Source of the DNA: an uncultured bacterium
Lineage (GTDB): Bacteria > Planctomycetota > JAJSAM01 > JAJVHW01
Assembly: GCA_937996235.1 (NCBI GenBank)
Contig: CALKVK010000030.1
Coordinates: 1-64,000 of the forward strand
Length of the DNA: 64,000 bases
Direction of reading: 5' to 3'
The number at the start of each line of letters is the position of its first letter. Positions within the stretch are counted from its first letter, which is position 1. The notes beneath the pieces were generated by a model. The model had not been told where the DNA came from and did not search any database. It was given only the letters and a program-made list of their open reading frames with translations. The position numbers were made by a program, and so were the translations under genes. Shown piece after piece: positions 47,330 through 55,363 of the stretch.

Positions 47330-47787
47330 CCCGACGAACGCCTCCGGCGGCGCTGCCGCGGGACTATCATCCAGGCGAGATGGACGCGCACGACAACGAG
47401 AGCACCCCCGTCCGCATCGCGGGCTCCCTGCCGCCGGCCATGCGCCGCGCCGTCGCGCCGCTCGTCCCGTGGGCGTTCGGCTGCGGCATGGGCGTGCTCT
47501 TCGCCGTCGTGCTCGTCGCGCTCGCGGGATTCCACGCGATCACCGAGGACTCGGGCGCGGGCAAGAACTCGATCCTCGTGTGGCTGCTGGGCAGGAACTT
47601 CCTCATCGGCTACGGCCCGACGCCGCTCGGCGTCGTGATGGGCGCCGTGTGGGGCTTCCCGCTCGGCTTCCTGTTCGGCTGGCTCGCGGCCGTCGCGCGC
47701 AACGGGCTCGTCGCGTTGTCCGTGATCCTCACCGCGTCGCGGGAGCGCGCGCGTGCGGCCCGCACGCTGCTCGACGATCTCAACTGA
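47326..47787 (+). CDS. Small membrane protein 1 of a tandem pair in the polysaccharide locus
   Basis: 153 residues from the ATG at 47326, preceded by GGAGGACACGC; an internal ATG at 47380 is an alternative. Two helices are clear: VPWAFGCGMGVLFAVVLVAL and PLGVVMGAVWGFPLGFLFGW. Between them is GKNSILVWLLGRNFLIGY. The same order (helix, GKN, LLG, GY, helix with YGF/WGF-G) recurs in the next gene, so the two are paralogous. No enzymatic residues. Its place inside the locus suggests a role in assembly or export of the polymer. Confidence 0.7.
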   Translation: MTRRTPPAALPRDYHPGEMDAHDNESTPVRIAGSLPPAMRRAVAPLVPWAFGCGMGVLFAVVLVALAGFHAITEDSGAGKNSILVWLLGRNFLIGYGPTPLGVVMGAVWGFPLGFLFGWLAAVARNGLVALSVILTASRERARAARTLLDDLN

Positions 47788-47810
47788 TGCAGAACGGAGC
47801 TGGAGGACGC

Positions 47811-48107
47811 ATGGCCGAGACGGATGACGAGACGCTGGCGGCGGGCTATCTGGTCCGGCTGAACGGCGGCGCGTGGGGCATGGCCTTCGGAGCGCTCTGC
47901 GGTCTCGGCCTGTTCGTCGCGACCGCGATCCTGCTGCTGAAGGGCGGCCAGGAGGTCGGCAAGAACCTGAGCCTCCTCGGCAACTACCTGCCCGGGTACG
48001 ACGTGTCGTGGCTCGGGGCGTTCCTCGGACTGCCGTACGGCTTCGCGATCGGCTACCTGAGCGCGCGCATCGTCTGCGGCGTCTACAACGTGACGTCCCG
48101 GCGCTGA
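47811..48107 (+). CDS. Small membrane protein 2 of a tandem pair in the polysaccharide locus
   Basis: 98 residues from the ATG at 47811, preceded by GGAGGACGC. An ATG at 47787, overlapping the previous TGA, is the alternative and would add eight residues. Helix one: WGMAFGALCGLGLFVATAILLL; then EVGKNLSLLGNYLPGYDVS; helix two: LGAFLGLPYGFAIGYLSARIV. It is clearly related to the protein encoded just upstream. Similar short proteins with LLG-x-x-PGY-x-V-S-W are seen in other sugar-export loci and are sometimes mislabelled phage holins; their role is unknown. Confidence 0.7.
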   Translation: MAETDDETLAAGYLVRLNGGAWGMAFGALCGLGLFVATAILLLKGGQEVGKNLSLLGNYLPGYDVSWLGAFLGLPYGFAIGYLSARIVCGVYNVTSRR

Positions 48108-48164
48108 GCGCCCGCGTCCGAAGTTCCCGCGCGCGCGGCCCGTGCGCCGCGATCCTCTCCGCCG

Positions 48165-49280
48165 GTGCGCGTCCTCTACGGCGTCGTCGGCGACGGGATG
48201 GGACACGCGACGCGCAGTCGCGTGATCCTCGAGCACCTGCTCGACGCCGGGCACGAGGTGCGCGTCGCGGTCTCGGGGCGTGCGCACGCGTTCCTGACGC
48301 GCGTGCTCGCGGGGCGCCCGGGCGCCGAGGTCGTCGAGATCGCCGGGCTGCGGATGGTCTACGGCGACAACCGTGTGCAGAAGGCGGCGACCGCGCGCAC
48401 CACGCTCGCCGAGGCGCCAGAGGGTCTGCGCCGCAACGCGGGCGTCTTCCGGCGCATCGCGGCCGACCTGCGGCCCGACGTCGTCGTGACGGACTTCGAC
48501 ACGTTCACGTACCTCGTCGGACGCGCGCTGGGCGTGCCCGTCGTCAGCATCGACAACAACCACGTCATCGACCGCTGCCGCCACGAGCGCACGCTGCGCG
48601 CGGGCGCCGAGGTGGACCACACGCTCGCGCGCGCCGTCGTCGCGGCGCGGCTCCCGCAGGCGTACCACTACCTCGTCACGACGTTCTTCTTCCCGCCCGT
48701 CGCGAAGCGCCGCACGACCCTCGTGCCGCCGATCCTGCGGCCCGAGATCCTCGCGGCGCGCCGTGAGCCGGGCGGGCACGTGCTCGTCTACCAGACGGCG
48801 GCCGGCCACGGCGCGCTGGTCGATGCGCTGCGCCGCCTGCCGTACGAGTTCCGCGTGTACGGCGCCGGCCGCGAGGCGCGCGAGGGCAACGTGCACCTGC
48901 GCGCGTTCTCGGAGCAGACGTTCGTCGACGACCTGCGCACCGCGCGCGCGGCCGTCGCGGGCGGCGGCTTCTCGTTCCTCTCGGAGGCCGTGCACCTGCG
49001 CGTGCCGCTGCTCTCGATCCCGCTGCGCGGGCAGTACGAGCAGGAGCTGAACGCGCGCTACCTCGAGCGCCTCGGCTACGGCGAGCGCGCCGAGGAGGCG
49101 ACGAGCACCGCGGTCGCGGCGTTCCTCGAGCGCGTCGAGGAGCACGCGGCCGCACTCGCGCGCCACACGCCGCGCGACAACGCGTTCGTGCTGCGCTGCG
49201 TGGACGAGCTGCTCGCGCGCGCGGCCCGCGGCGAGCCGGCGCCGGACGTACTCGACGCCGCGCTCGCAGGGATCCCGTAG
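48165..49280 (+). CDS. MJ1255/VC2487-type glycosyltransferase
   Basis: 371 residues from a GTG at 48165. The N-terminus (VLYGVVGDGMGHATRSRVILEHLL) is the signature of the MJ1255/VC2487 family of GT-B transferases. The C-terminal lobe has VLVYQTAAGHGALVDALRRL and VAGGGFSFLSEAVHLRVPLLS, the donor-binding region of MurG/MGT-like enzymes. Probably it adds a sugar to a lipid or polysaccharide intermediate. It is the last gene of the locus, 57 bp after the small membrane protein, and is followed by a strong hairpin shared with the convergent dps gene. Confidence 0.85.
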   Translation: MRVLYGVVGDGMGHATRSRVILEHLLDAGHEVRVAVSGRAHAFLTRVLAGRPGAEVVEIAGLRMVYGDNRVQKAATARTTLAEAPEGLRRNAGVFRRIAADLRPDVVVTDFDTFTYLVGRALGVPVVSIDNNHVIDRCRHERTLRAGAEVDHTLARAVVAARLPQAYHYLVTTFFFPPVAKRRTTLVPPILRPEILAARREPGGHVLVYQTAAGHGALVDALRRLPYEFRVYGAGREAREGNVHLRAFSEQTFVDDLRTARAAVAGGGFSFLSEAVHLRVPLLSIPLRGQYEQELNARYLERLGYGERAEEATSTAVAAFLERVEEHAAALARHTPRDNAFVLRCVDELLARAARGEPAPDVLDAALAGIP

Positions 49281-49353
49281 CGCGGCCCGTCGTCCGTGCG
49301 TACGCGCGCCGTGACGCGCGTCCCGGCGTGATCCACGTCGCGCGCGGACGTCG

Positions 49354-49386
49354 CGCGGACGCCGCGCGCCGCAGGCGGCGTCCGCG
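49354..49386. terminator. Strong GC hairpin between convergent genes
   Basis: A perfect 12-bp stem, CGCGGACGCCGC / GCGGCGTCCGCG, with a 9-nt loop lies between the stop at 49280 (plus) and the stop at 49402 (minus). Its position fits a bidirectional terminator. T-runs are absent on both sides, so termination would depend on the stem or on Rho. Confidence 0.55.
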
Positions 49387-49401
49387 TCCGCTCCGTCGCT
49401 C

Positions 49402-49869
49402 TCAGCCGAGCATGCTGCGCAGCATCCACGCGGTCTTCTCGTGGAGCTGCAGCCGCTGCGTCAGCAGGTCGCACGTCGCCTCGTCGCCCGCCTCCTCGGC
49501 GGCCGGGAAGACGGCGCGGGCGGTGCGGATCACCGTCTCGTGCGCCTCGACGAGCTGGCGGACCATCTCGGTCGCCGGCGGCACGCCGTCGGCCTCCTTC
49601 ACCGTGGCGAGGCGCGCGAACTCGCGGTAGCTGCCCGGCGCGGGCGCGCCCAGGCTGCGGATGCGCTCGGCGATCAGATCGACCGCGAGAGCGAGCTCGT
49701 TGTAGTGCGTCTCGAACATCAGGTGCAGGGTGTTGAACTGCGGGCCCGTGACGTTCCAGTGGAAGTTGTGGGTCTTCAGATAGAGCGTGTAGCTGTCCGC
49801 GAGGAGCCGGGACAGTCCGTCCACGATGCGTGTGCGGTGCTCCTCCGGGATGCCGATGTCGATCTTCAT
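49402..49869 (-). CDS. dps: Dps-family ferritin-like protein
   Basis: 155 residues from the ATG at 49869, preceded on the minus strand by AGGAGGACGCG, one of the best ribosome-binding sites in the window. The ferroxidase region is HNFHWNVTGPQFNTLHLMFE, with ELALAVDLIAERIRSLG, the standard Dps ligands His/Asp/Glu across the dimer interface. Dps proteins form 12-mer shells that take up iron and consume hydrogen peroxide, and often bind DNA. The N-terminus here lacks the Lys-rich tail, so DNA binding by that route is unlikely. Regulation by oxidative stress or stationary phase is likely but no site was seen. Confidence 0.9.
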   Translation of the reverse strand: MKIDIGIPEEHRTRIVDGLSRLLADSYTLYLKTHNFHWNVTGPQFNTLHLMFETHYNELALAVDLIAERIRSLGAPAPGSYREFARLATVKEADGVPPATEMVRQLVEAHETVIRTARAVFPAAEEAGDEATCDLLTQRLQLHEKTAWMLRSMLG

Positions 49870-49972
49870 CGCGTCCTCCTGTGCGGCGCGGCGCCGGGCG
49901 CCGCCGCCTCCCACCTCGAAACTCCCGAGCCCCGCCCCCCATGCCCGCACAACCAACGGGAACGCAACCAAC

Positions 49973-50085
49973 GGGGACGGTCCTCGGAACTTGCGTAGCG
50001 CAAGAAAGTCGGGCGAACGGGGACGGTCCTCAGAAGTTGCGTGGCGCAAGAAACCCGCCGCCGGCAGGACCGTCCCCGAAAGTTG
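49973..50085. repeat. REP-like 113-bp repeat, copy 1
   Basis: Two units each begin GGGGACGGTCCT (49973-49984 and 50019-50030) and contain a hairpin, CTTGCG-TAG-CGCAAG in the first and GTTGCG-TGG-CGCAAG in the second. A reverse copy of the lead, AGGACCGTCCCC, closes the element at 50066-50077. It matches copy 2 at 53874-53986 in 110 of 113 positions. The element has the layout of REP sequences mobilised by RAYT (TnpA_REP) transposases. It is not coding, although it lies within frames that can read SEDRPR-like peptides. It sits between dps and the propeller lipoprotein, in a 238-bp gap. Confidence 0.8.
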
Positions 50086-50107
50086 CGTAGCCGGCGGCGG
50101 GGGCCGT

Positions 50108-51487
50108 TCAGCGGGCGATGTCGGTCGACGTCTCCGCGCGGCCGGTGCCCGGCGGACGCGCGAGCAGCACGATCCGCGCGCCGTAGCCGCTCGCGAGCAG
50201 CTCGGTCGTCGCGTTGCGACCGTCGAGCTCGGCCGCGACGAGCCAGTGGCCCTTCGAGCGGTCCGTGAACGCGGTCTCGGCGTGCCAGCCGTCGGCGCGC
50301 CGCGAGAGGATCTCGACGCGCCCGCTGTACCCGAAGATCGCGATCGTCTCGACCGACGGGTCCGCGTCGAAGCGGCCCGACGCGACGCCGCGCGTCCCCT
50401 GCGGCCCGAGGTAGACGAGCTCGCTGCGGAACGTGCGGTCGGGCTGCCGCTCGAGCCGCAGCACGCGCCCGTCGTCGTGACACGTGTAGAGCACGAGCGG
50501 CTCGCCCGGCGCCCCAGCGCGCACGTCGATGCGGCCCATGCCCATCGCGTCCTCGTAGACGGTCTCCCAGTGCGGCCCGTCCATGCCGACCGAGAGGATG
50601 CGCACCCAGCCCGCGCGCGAGACGCACGCGATCTCGGCGGGCCGGCCCGGCTCGCGCGGGAGCACGACGGCGTCGCGGACGCGTCCCGGCAGGTCGTCGA
50701 TCTTCGCGATCTCGAAGCCGCCGTCCGGGCCGGTCGGCGTCGCGCGGTAGAGGCCGCCCGGCCGCGTGAACACGAACAGCTCCGCGCCGGGCGTGCGCGG
50801 GTCGAGATCCCCCGCGACGAGCGTGTGGATCTCCATCCCCGGCAGGAACGCGATCAGGCGGTGGTCGAGCGCCGCCTGCTCGTACGAGCGCACCTGGTAG
50901 AGGTTGCCGCGCTCGCCGCCCGTGTAGAGCTCGGGCCCGGGGAAGCGCGGGTCGACGTCCGCGTGCGCGAGTCCGCCGAGCCACTTCACGTCGTGGATCG
51001 TCGGCATGTCGGCCCACTTGCCGCTGTACGACGACAGCACGTGGCAGCGTCCCTTGTCGTCGAGACCGACGACCTCGGGCGTCCCGTACATCGGGAACAC
51101 CTGGAACGCCTCGACGGTCCAGATGCCGGTCGTGCCGTTGTCGAGCACGAGCGATGCGTTCCAGCCCGGGCCCGCCGGCAGCGGGACCTCGAACTGCGAC
51201 GGATCGCCCGCGGCGCGCCACGTGGCGGGCTCCGCCCAGACGTCGACGGCCGGCGCGGCGTCCTGCGCCGCCGCCGCCGGCGGCGCAGCGCGTGCGGCAC
51301 GCGCGCGCGCCGCGTCGCCGCGCGGCGTCCGAGGTGGACGCTTCGCGGCGCGGCCGCCGGTGGCCGCGGGCGGTCCTTCCGCCCGCGGCCCAGGGAGGGA
51401 ACCGGACGGAGGGCCCGTCCGGACGGCTGCGCACGCCGCGACGAGCGCGGCGGACGCGAGGGTCAGGGCGATCGGTGCGGTGCGCAT
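50108..51487 (-). CDS. Lipoprotein with VCBS/FG-GAP-like beta-propeller
   Basis: 459 residues from the ATG at 51487. The lipoprotein signal is ALTLASAALVAACA, with lipobox VAAC. A Pro/Arg/Ala-rich linker to about residue 80 follows. The rest is a beta-propeller of VCBS/FG-GAP style repeats, each with a W/Y-turn and Asp-rich loop: GIWTVEAFQVFPMYGTPE, GDLDPRTPGAELFVF, GRFDADPSVETIAIFGYSG, AAELDGRNATTELLASGYG. It begins 14 bp after the TonB receptor stop on the same strand and is thus its operon partner. A substrate-capture role at the outer face is plausible. Confidence 0.8.
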   Translation of the reverse strand: MRTAPIALTLASAALVAACAAVRTGPPSGSLPGPRAEGPPAATGGRAAKRPPRTPRGDAARARAARAAPPAAAAQDAAPAVDVWAEPATWRAAGDPSQFEVPLPAGPGWNASLVLDNGTTGIWTVEAFQVFPMYGTPEVVGLDDKGRCHVLSSYSGKWADMPTIHDVKWLGGLAHADVDPRFPGPELYTGGERGNLYQVRSYEQAALDHRLIAFLPGMEIHTLVAGDLDPRTPGAELFVFTRPGGLYRATPTGPDGGFEIAKIDDLPGRVRDAVVLPREPGRPAEIACVSRAGWVRILSVGMDGPHWETVYEDAMGMGRIDVRAGAPGEPLVLYTCHDDGRVLRLERQPDRTFRSELVYLGPQGTRGVASGRFDADPSVETIAIFGYSGRVEILSRRADGWHAETAFTDRSKGHWLVAAELDGRNATTELLASGYGARIVLLARPPGTGRAETSTDIAR

Positions 51488-51501
51488 GACGGCCTCCGTC
51501 C

Positions 51502-53622
51502 TCACCAGTTCACGGTGAGCGCGCCGGAGACGTACGCCTGCCGCGGAGGTCCGGCCACCTTGCCGCCGCCGAAGAAACCGCCGCGCGAGTGCACGAACCA
51601 GTCGTGGTCGGAGAGGTTGGTCGCGCCCACGGCGACCTCGAGCTCCGTCGTCTCGTTCAGCGCGAAGACCTTGGAGACGCGCCCGTCCCACAGCGTGCGG
51701 GAGGGGTTGACGCCGAGCTGTCCGTCCGCGCTCTCGAAGCGCGTCTCGAGCTCGTCCGAGTACGAGCGCCCGACGTGCGTCCCGCCGAGCGAGAAGATCC
51801 AGCGGTCGGTCGTCTCGTAGCGCACCGTCCACGCGGCCTTGCTGCGCCACGCGTACGGCGTCTGCATGCCGTCCTGCGGGCCGCTGCGCAGCTCCGCGTC
51901 CTGCCAGGTGACGGAGCCGTAGAGCGTGAGGCCGGCGAGCTCGGGCACGTGCGTGCCGACGTCGAGCTCCGCCTCGAGATCCGTGCCCTCCGACTCCATC
52001 CGCCCGAGGTTCTCGTAGAGGCCGGTGTAGTAGACGCCGAAGTCGCTGAAGCGCGAGCGCCAGCGCACGACCGATGCCGAGAGTCCCTCGAGATCGCGCA
52101 CGCGCACGCCGAGCTCCGTCGAGTCGGCGCGCTCGAAGCGCAGGTCCTCGAGCGGGCCCTTCTCGCCGAACGCCCAGACCTGCGGCGACCGGAACCCGCG
52201 GAACCAGTTGCCGAAGACGGCGCAGGTGTCGGTGACCGTGTACGCGGCGCCGACGCCCGGCAGGAGCGCGCCGAAGTCCTCGCTCGCGTCGAAGCCGAGG
52301 ATGCCGTCCTTGCCCTCCGCCTCGACGTCCTCCCAGCGCACACCCGCCGTGATCGTGAGGTCCTCGATCGGGCGGAACGTGTCGTCGAGGTGCGCCGAGA
52401 GACTGCGCAGCGCGAGGTCGTTGTCCATCACGGTGCTCGTCGCGCCGCCGCGGAGCGGCGTCGAGCGGATCTTCCACGAGGGCAGCGACTCGTCGTGCCA
52501 GCGCGCGCCGCCGTAGAACGCGTGCTGCATGCCCGCGATCTCGTACGTGCGCTGCGCGCGGACGCCGACGGCCGCCTGCGTGCACGTGTCGGTCCAGTCG
52601 CTGATCGACGTCGCGCGGCCGAACTTCGGGTCCTCGGCGATCAGGTTGCGATACGTCTCCGTCCAGTACGCGAAGCCCTCGACGAAGCCGTCGCGGATGC
52701 GGCCGTGCGCGACGACGTCCGCCGCGGTGCGGTGGCCGTCGAAGCGGTTGCCGGGGCGCGAGTTCGCGAAGCGGTCCGCGTCGAACTCGCTCAGCGTGAG
52801 ACCGCCCGGCGCCTTGTGGAAGTCCTCGAAGTGGCTCACGGAGCCCGCGATCCACGAGCCCTCGCACAGCTCGACGCGCAGCTTCGCGTTCCAGTCCGAC
52901 TGGTCGAAGTCGCCGCCGTCGCGGTAGCCGTCGCCGCTGCGGTCCACGACCGTGAACAGCGCGCCGACGTCGCCGTCGGTGCCACCGATGGAGAACAGCG
53001 AGCTCGCGTAGCCGAAGTCGCCGAGCGTCTGGCGCACGCGCACGGTGCGCTCCACGGGGATCGGGTCCGTGACGAAGTTGAGCACGCCGCCGACCGTGTT
53101 CGGCGAGTAGCGGACGGAGTGCGCGCCGCGGATGTAGTCGACCGCGTACACGCGCTCGGTCGTGAGCGGCAAGAAGCTGAACGCCGTCCAGCCGTACTGC
53201 AGCGCGCTCGCCGGCACGCCGTCGATCAGCACCTCGATGTACTCGGTGAGACCGTCGTCCGGCAGCCCGCGCATCGAGAAGCTCGGGGCGGACGCCTCGC
53301 CGCCGTTGTAGGGCCGCGTGGAGATCGCGGGGATGTTCACGATCAGGTCGTTCATGTCGCGCGCACCGGTCTCGCGCACGCGCTCCGGGCCGAACACGTC
53401 GCGCGAGCCGACGGCGTCGAGGGGGACGACCGGGACGCCGCGGTCGGTGCGCCGGCCCGTGACGAGGATCTCGTCGCCGGAGCTCACCTCCACCATCCGC
53501 GCGGCCGCGTCCTCGAGATCCGTGCGCGTATCGCGCTCGTCGGCGAGCGCCGTCGCGAGCGGCGCCGTCGCGAGCGCCGCGAGCGCGGTCAGCACCGCGC
53601 GTGGGCTCGTCGTCCGTGTCAT
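51502..53622 (-). CDS. TonB-dependent outer-membrane receptor
   Basis: 706 residues from the ATG at 53622, preceded on the minus strand by GGGAGGTCAGGG. A signal peptide (VLTALAALATAPLATALA) leads into a plug domain at about 50-190: DEILVTGRR, RETGARDMNDLIVNIPAIST, SFSMRGLPDDG, EVLIDGVPAS, YIRGAHSVRYSPNTVGG. The barrel follows and ends in Trp (LTVNW), normal for outer-membrane proteins. The TonB box cannot be assigned with certainty. The overall look is that of FecA/siderophore-type receptors, but similar receptors carry sugars or vitamin B12, so the ligand is open. The downstream gene is a lipoprotein propeller. Confidence 0.9.
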   Translation of the reverse strand: MTRTTSPRAVLTALAALATAPLATALADERDTRTDLEDAAARMVEVSSGDEILVTGRRTDRGVPVVPLDAVGSRDVFGPERVRETGARDMNDLIVNIPAISTRPYNGGEASAPSFSMRGLPDDGLTEYIEVLIDGVPASALQYGWTAFSFLPLTTERVYAVDYIRGAHSVRYSPNTVGGVLNFVTDPIPVERTVRVRQTLGDFGYASSLFSIGGTDGDVGALFTVVDRSGDGYRDGGDFDQSDWNAKLRVELCEGSWIAGSVSHFEDFHKAPGGLTLSEFDADRFANSRPGNRFDGHRTAADVVAHGRIRDGFVEGFAYWTETYRNLIAEDPKFGRATSISDWTDTCTQAAVGVRAQRTYEIAGMQHAFYGGARWHDESLPSWKIRSTPLRGGATSTVMDNDLALRSLSAHLDDTFRPIEDLTITAGVRWEDVEAEGKDGILGFDASEDFGALLPGVGAAYTVTDTCAVFGNWFRGFRSPQVWAFGEKGPLEDLRFERADSTELGVRVRDLEGLSASVVRWRSRFSDFGVYYTGLYENLGRMESEGTDLEAELDVGTHVPELAGLTLYGSVTWQDAELRSGPQDGMQTPYAWRSKAAWTVRYETTDRWIFSLGGTHVGRSYSDELETRFESADGQLGVNPSRTLWDGRVSKVFALNETTELEVAVGATNLSDHDWFVHSRGGFFGGGKVAGPPRQAYVSGALTVNW

Positions 53623-53873
53623 CCCTGACCTCCCGCGCCGCGAGCGCGGCGCCGCCATGTCCGGTCGCCCGGAGCCGCGCCGCCTTCCGGCGCGGTCGCC
53701 GGTCGGGAGGAGTCCTTCCAACTGACGTGCCCGCCGCGCGCGCAGGCGATCCGTGCCGCGTCGGGGACGTGCCGCCGACGCGTTCCGCGACCGCGGTCAC
53801 GAGTCGGCCGGCGCGACCGCGACGGGCGTCACCGCCGCGCGTCCCGCGCGCGATGCACCCGCACGCAACTTCC
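53623..53873. other. Gene-free stretch, part of a 401-bp gap
   Basis: Together with copy 2 of the REP-like repeat and the bases to 54023 this is a 401-bp interval without genes between the divergently oriented receptor start and the MFS stop. Only GC-rich sequence is seen before the repeat, apart from the ribosome-binding site of the receptor gene at its left edge. After the repeat, TCCCCGGAAGTTG occurs twice in tandem (53973-53999). Confidence 0.5.
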
Positions 53874-53986
53874 GGGGACGGTCCTCGGAACTTGCGTAGC
53901 GCAAGAAAGTCGGGCGAACGGGGACGGTCCTCACAAGTTGCGTGGCGCAAGAAACCCGCCGCAGGCAGGACCGTCCCCGGAAGTTG
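53874..53986. repeat. REP-like 113-bp repeat, copy 2
   Basis: Same structure and orientation as copy 1: GGGGACGGTCCT twice, hairpins CTTGCGTAGCGCAAG and GTTGCGTGGCGCAAG, and a closing AGGACCGTCCCC. Three mismatches separate it from copy 1. The pair encloses exactly the TonB receptor and the propeller lipoprotein. No target-site duplication can be defined with confidence. Confidence 0.8.
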
Positions 53987-54023
53987 TCCCCGGAAGTTGT
54001 GTGGCCGGAGATTGCGCGGGGGC

Positions 54024-55316
54024 TCAGCGGCGGCGGCTGAGGCGGAACGCCGTCACGGTGCCGCAGGCGACGAGCGCCGCGCAGAGCGCGAAGGTCGCGC
54101 GCATGCCGACGGTCTGGAACAGCAGGTAGCCGAGCGGCGGGCCGAGCAGGCTGCGCAGGCCGACGAGCGCGACGTGCGCCGCGGCGTAGTGGCGGCCGCG
54201 TCCCTCCGGCGCGAACGCGAGCGGGCCGACGTTCCAGACGATGTTCACGCCGGCCATCGCCACGCCCCAGAGCGCGAAGCACGCGACCAGCGCCGGGCCG
54301 GTGTGGACGAACGGCACGCTCGCGAGGAACAGCGTCACGAGCACGTACGCGAACGCCGTGGTGCGCACGGCGCCCACGCGGTCCACGAGCCAGCCGAAGG
54401 GCGCCGTCGCCGCGATCTGCGCGAGCGGCATCGAGACGCCCTGCGCCCACGTCCACGTGGCGTACGACGCGCCGAGGTCGCGCTCGCCGAACACGACGAT
54501 CATCGGCGTGCTCGCGAGGAACCCCATGCCGTAGAGGCTCCACGCGATCTCGTACGTGCGGAAGTCGCGGTCGTCGCGCAGCAGGCGCACGCTGCGCTTC
54601 CACGCCTCGCGGAACCCGCCGCCCGCGGTCTGCGCCGCGCGTCGCAGCCCGTCGCGCCGCCAGCGGATGCGCGAGAGCAGCATCTGCTCGCCGAACGACA
54701 GCGCGCCGGCGACGGGGAAGACGACGCGCAGCCAGCGCGGGTCGGCCTCGAGCACCACGCCCGCCGCCTTCGCCGACGCGATCGACGCGCCGCGCGCGAT
54801 CACGGCGAGCGCGCCGAACACAGAGCCGCGCACGCGCTCGCGGTAGTTGGCGCGGATCAGCGCCGAGCGCTGCGCGATGTCGCCGCCGTGCACGGCCTGC
54901 GCGACGACGTAGCACGCGAGGAACAGCCCGACGTCGCCGACGCCGTGGCCGTCACCCCGCGCCCCCGGCGTGACCGACACGAACGCGATCGCGACGAGCG
55001 GCAGCGCGAACGCGGCGCCGAACCAGCGGAACGCGCGGTGCGGCTCGAAGCGCGCGACCGCGTGCTCCCACATCGGCGAGAACATCCACGGCGACTGCGC
55101 GAGGACGACGATCAGCGGCGCGATCCACGTCGGCGCGCCGAGCGAGCGGAGCGCCACGAACGACGCGAGTCCGAGCACGCCCTCGCCGAGCCCGGAGGCG
55201 ACCTGCGCACGCCAGTGGCGGCGCCACGTGTAGCGCTCGACGCGGTCCAGACGGCGCAACGCGGTCCACAAGCGGGCCGAGGCTCGCGCGAACCGCGGCG
55301 CGCGGCGTACGAACAA
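54024..55316 (-). CDS. MFS-type transporter
   Basis: 430 residues from a TTG at 55316; the true start may be a few codons downstream. About 12 membrane helices are visible, with LVDRVGAVRTTAFAYVLVTLF as the loop and helix typical of the MFS 8/9 region. The cytoplasmic loop after helix 6 carries RRDGLRRAAQTAG and a helical stretch. The substrate cannot be told. The gene lies 47 bp downstream of the alpha/beta hydrolase on the same strand, so the two might form a small operon. Confidence 0.75.
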   Translation of the reverse strand: MFVRRAPRFARASARLWTALRRLDRVERYTWRRHWRAQVASGLGEGVLGLASFVALRSLGAPTWIAPLIVVLAQSPWMFSPMWEHAVARFEPHRAFRWFGAAFALPLVAIAFVSVTPGARGDGHGVGDVGLFLACYVVAQAVHGGDIAQRSALIRANYRERVRGSVFGALAVIARGASIASAKAAGVVLEADPRWLRVVFPVAGALSFGEQMLLSRIRWRRDGLRRAAQTAGGGFREAWKRSVRLLRDDRDFRTYEIAWSLYGMGFLASTPMIVVFGERDLGASYATWTWAQGVSMPLAQIAATAPFGWLVDRVGAVRTTAFAYVLVTLFLASVPFVHTGPALVACFALWGVAMAGVNIVWNVGPLAFAPEGRGRHYAAAHVALVGLRSLLGPPLGYLLFQTVGMRATFALCAALVACGTVTAFRLSRRR

Positions 55317-55363
55317 CGGATCGTCGCCGCACGCGACGCCGCACGAACCTCAGGACGCGGAGT

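Noticed and set aside
47811..48107. Phage holin label for the small membrane protein
   Set aside because: No phage gene is nearby, and the neighbours are polysaccharide-synthesis genes. The resemblance is limited to size and two helices.
49354..49386. Possible small RNA between the MJ1255-type transferase and dps
   Set aside because: Only one hairpin is seen and it is fully explained as a 3'-end structure of two convergent genes; no promoter is visible.
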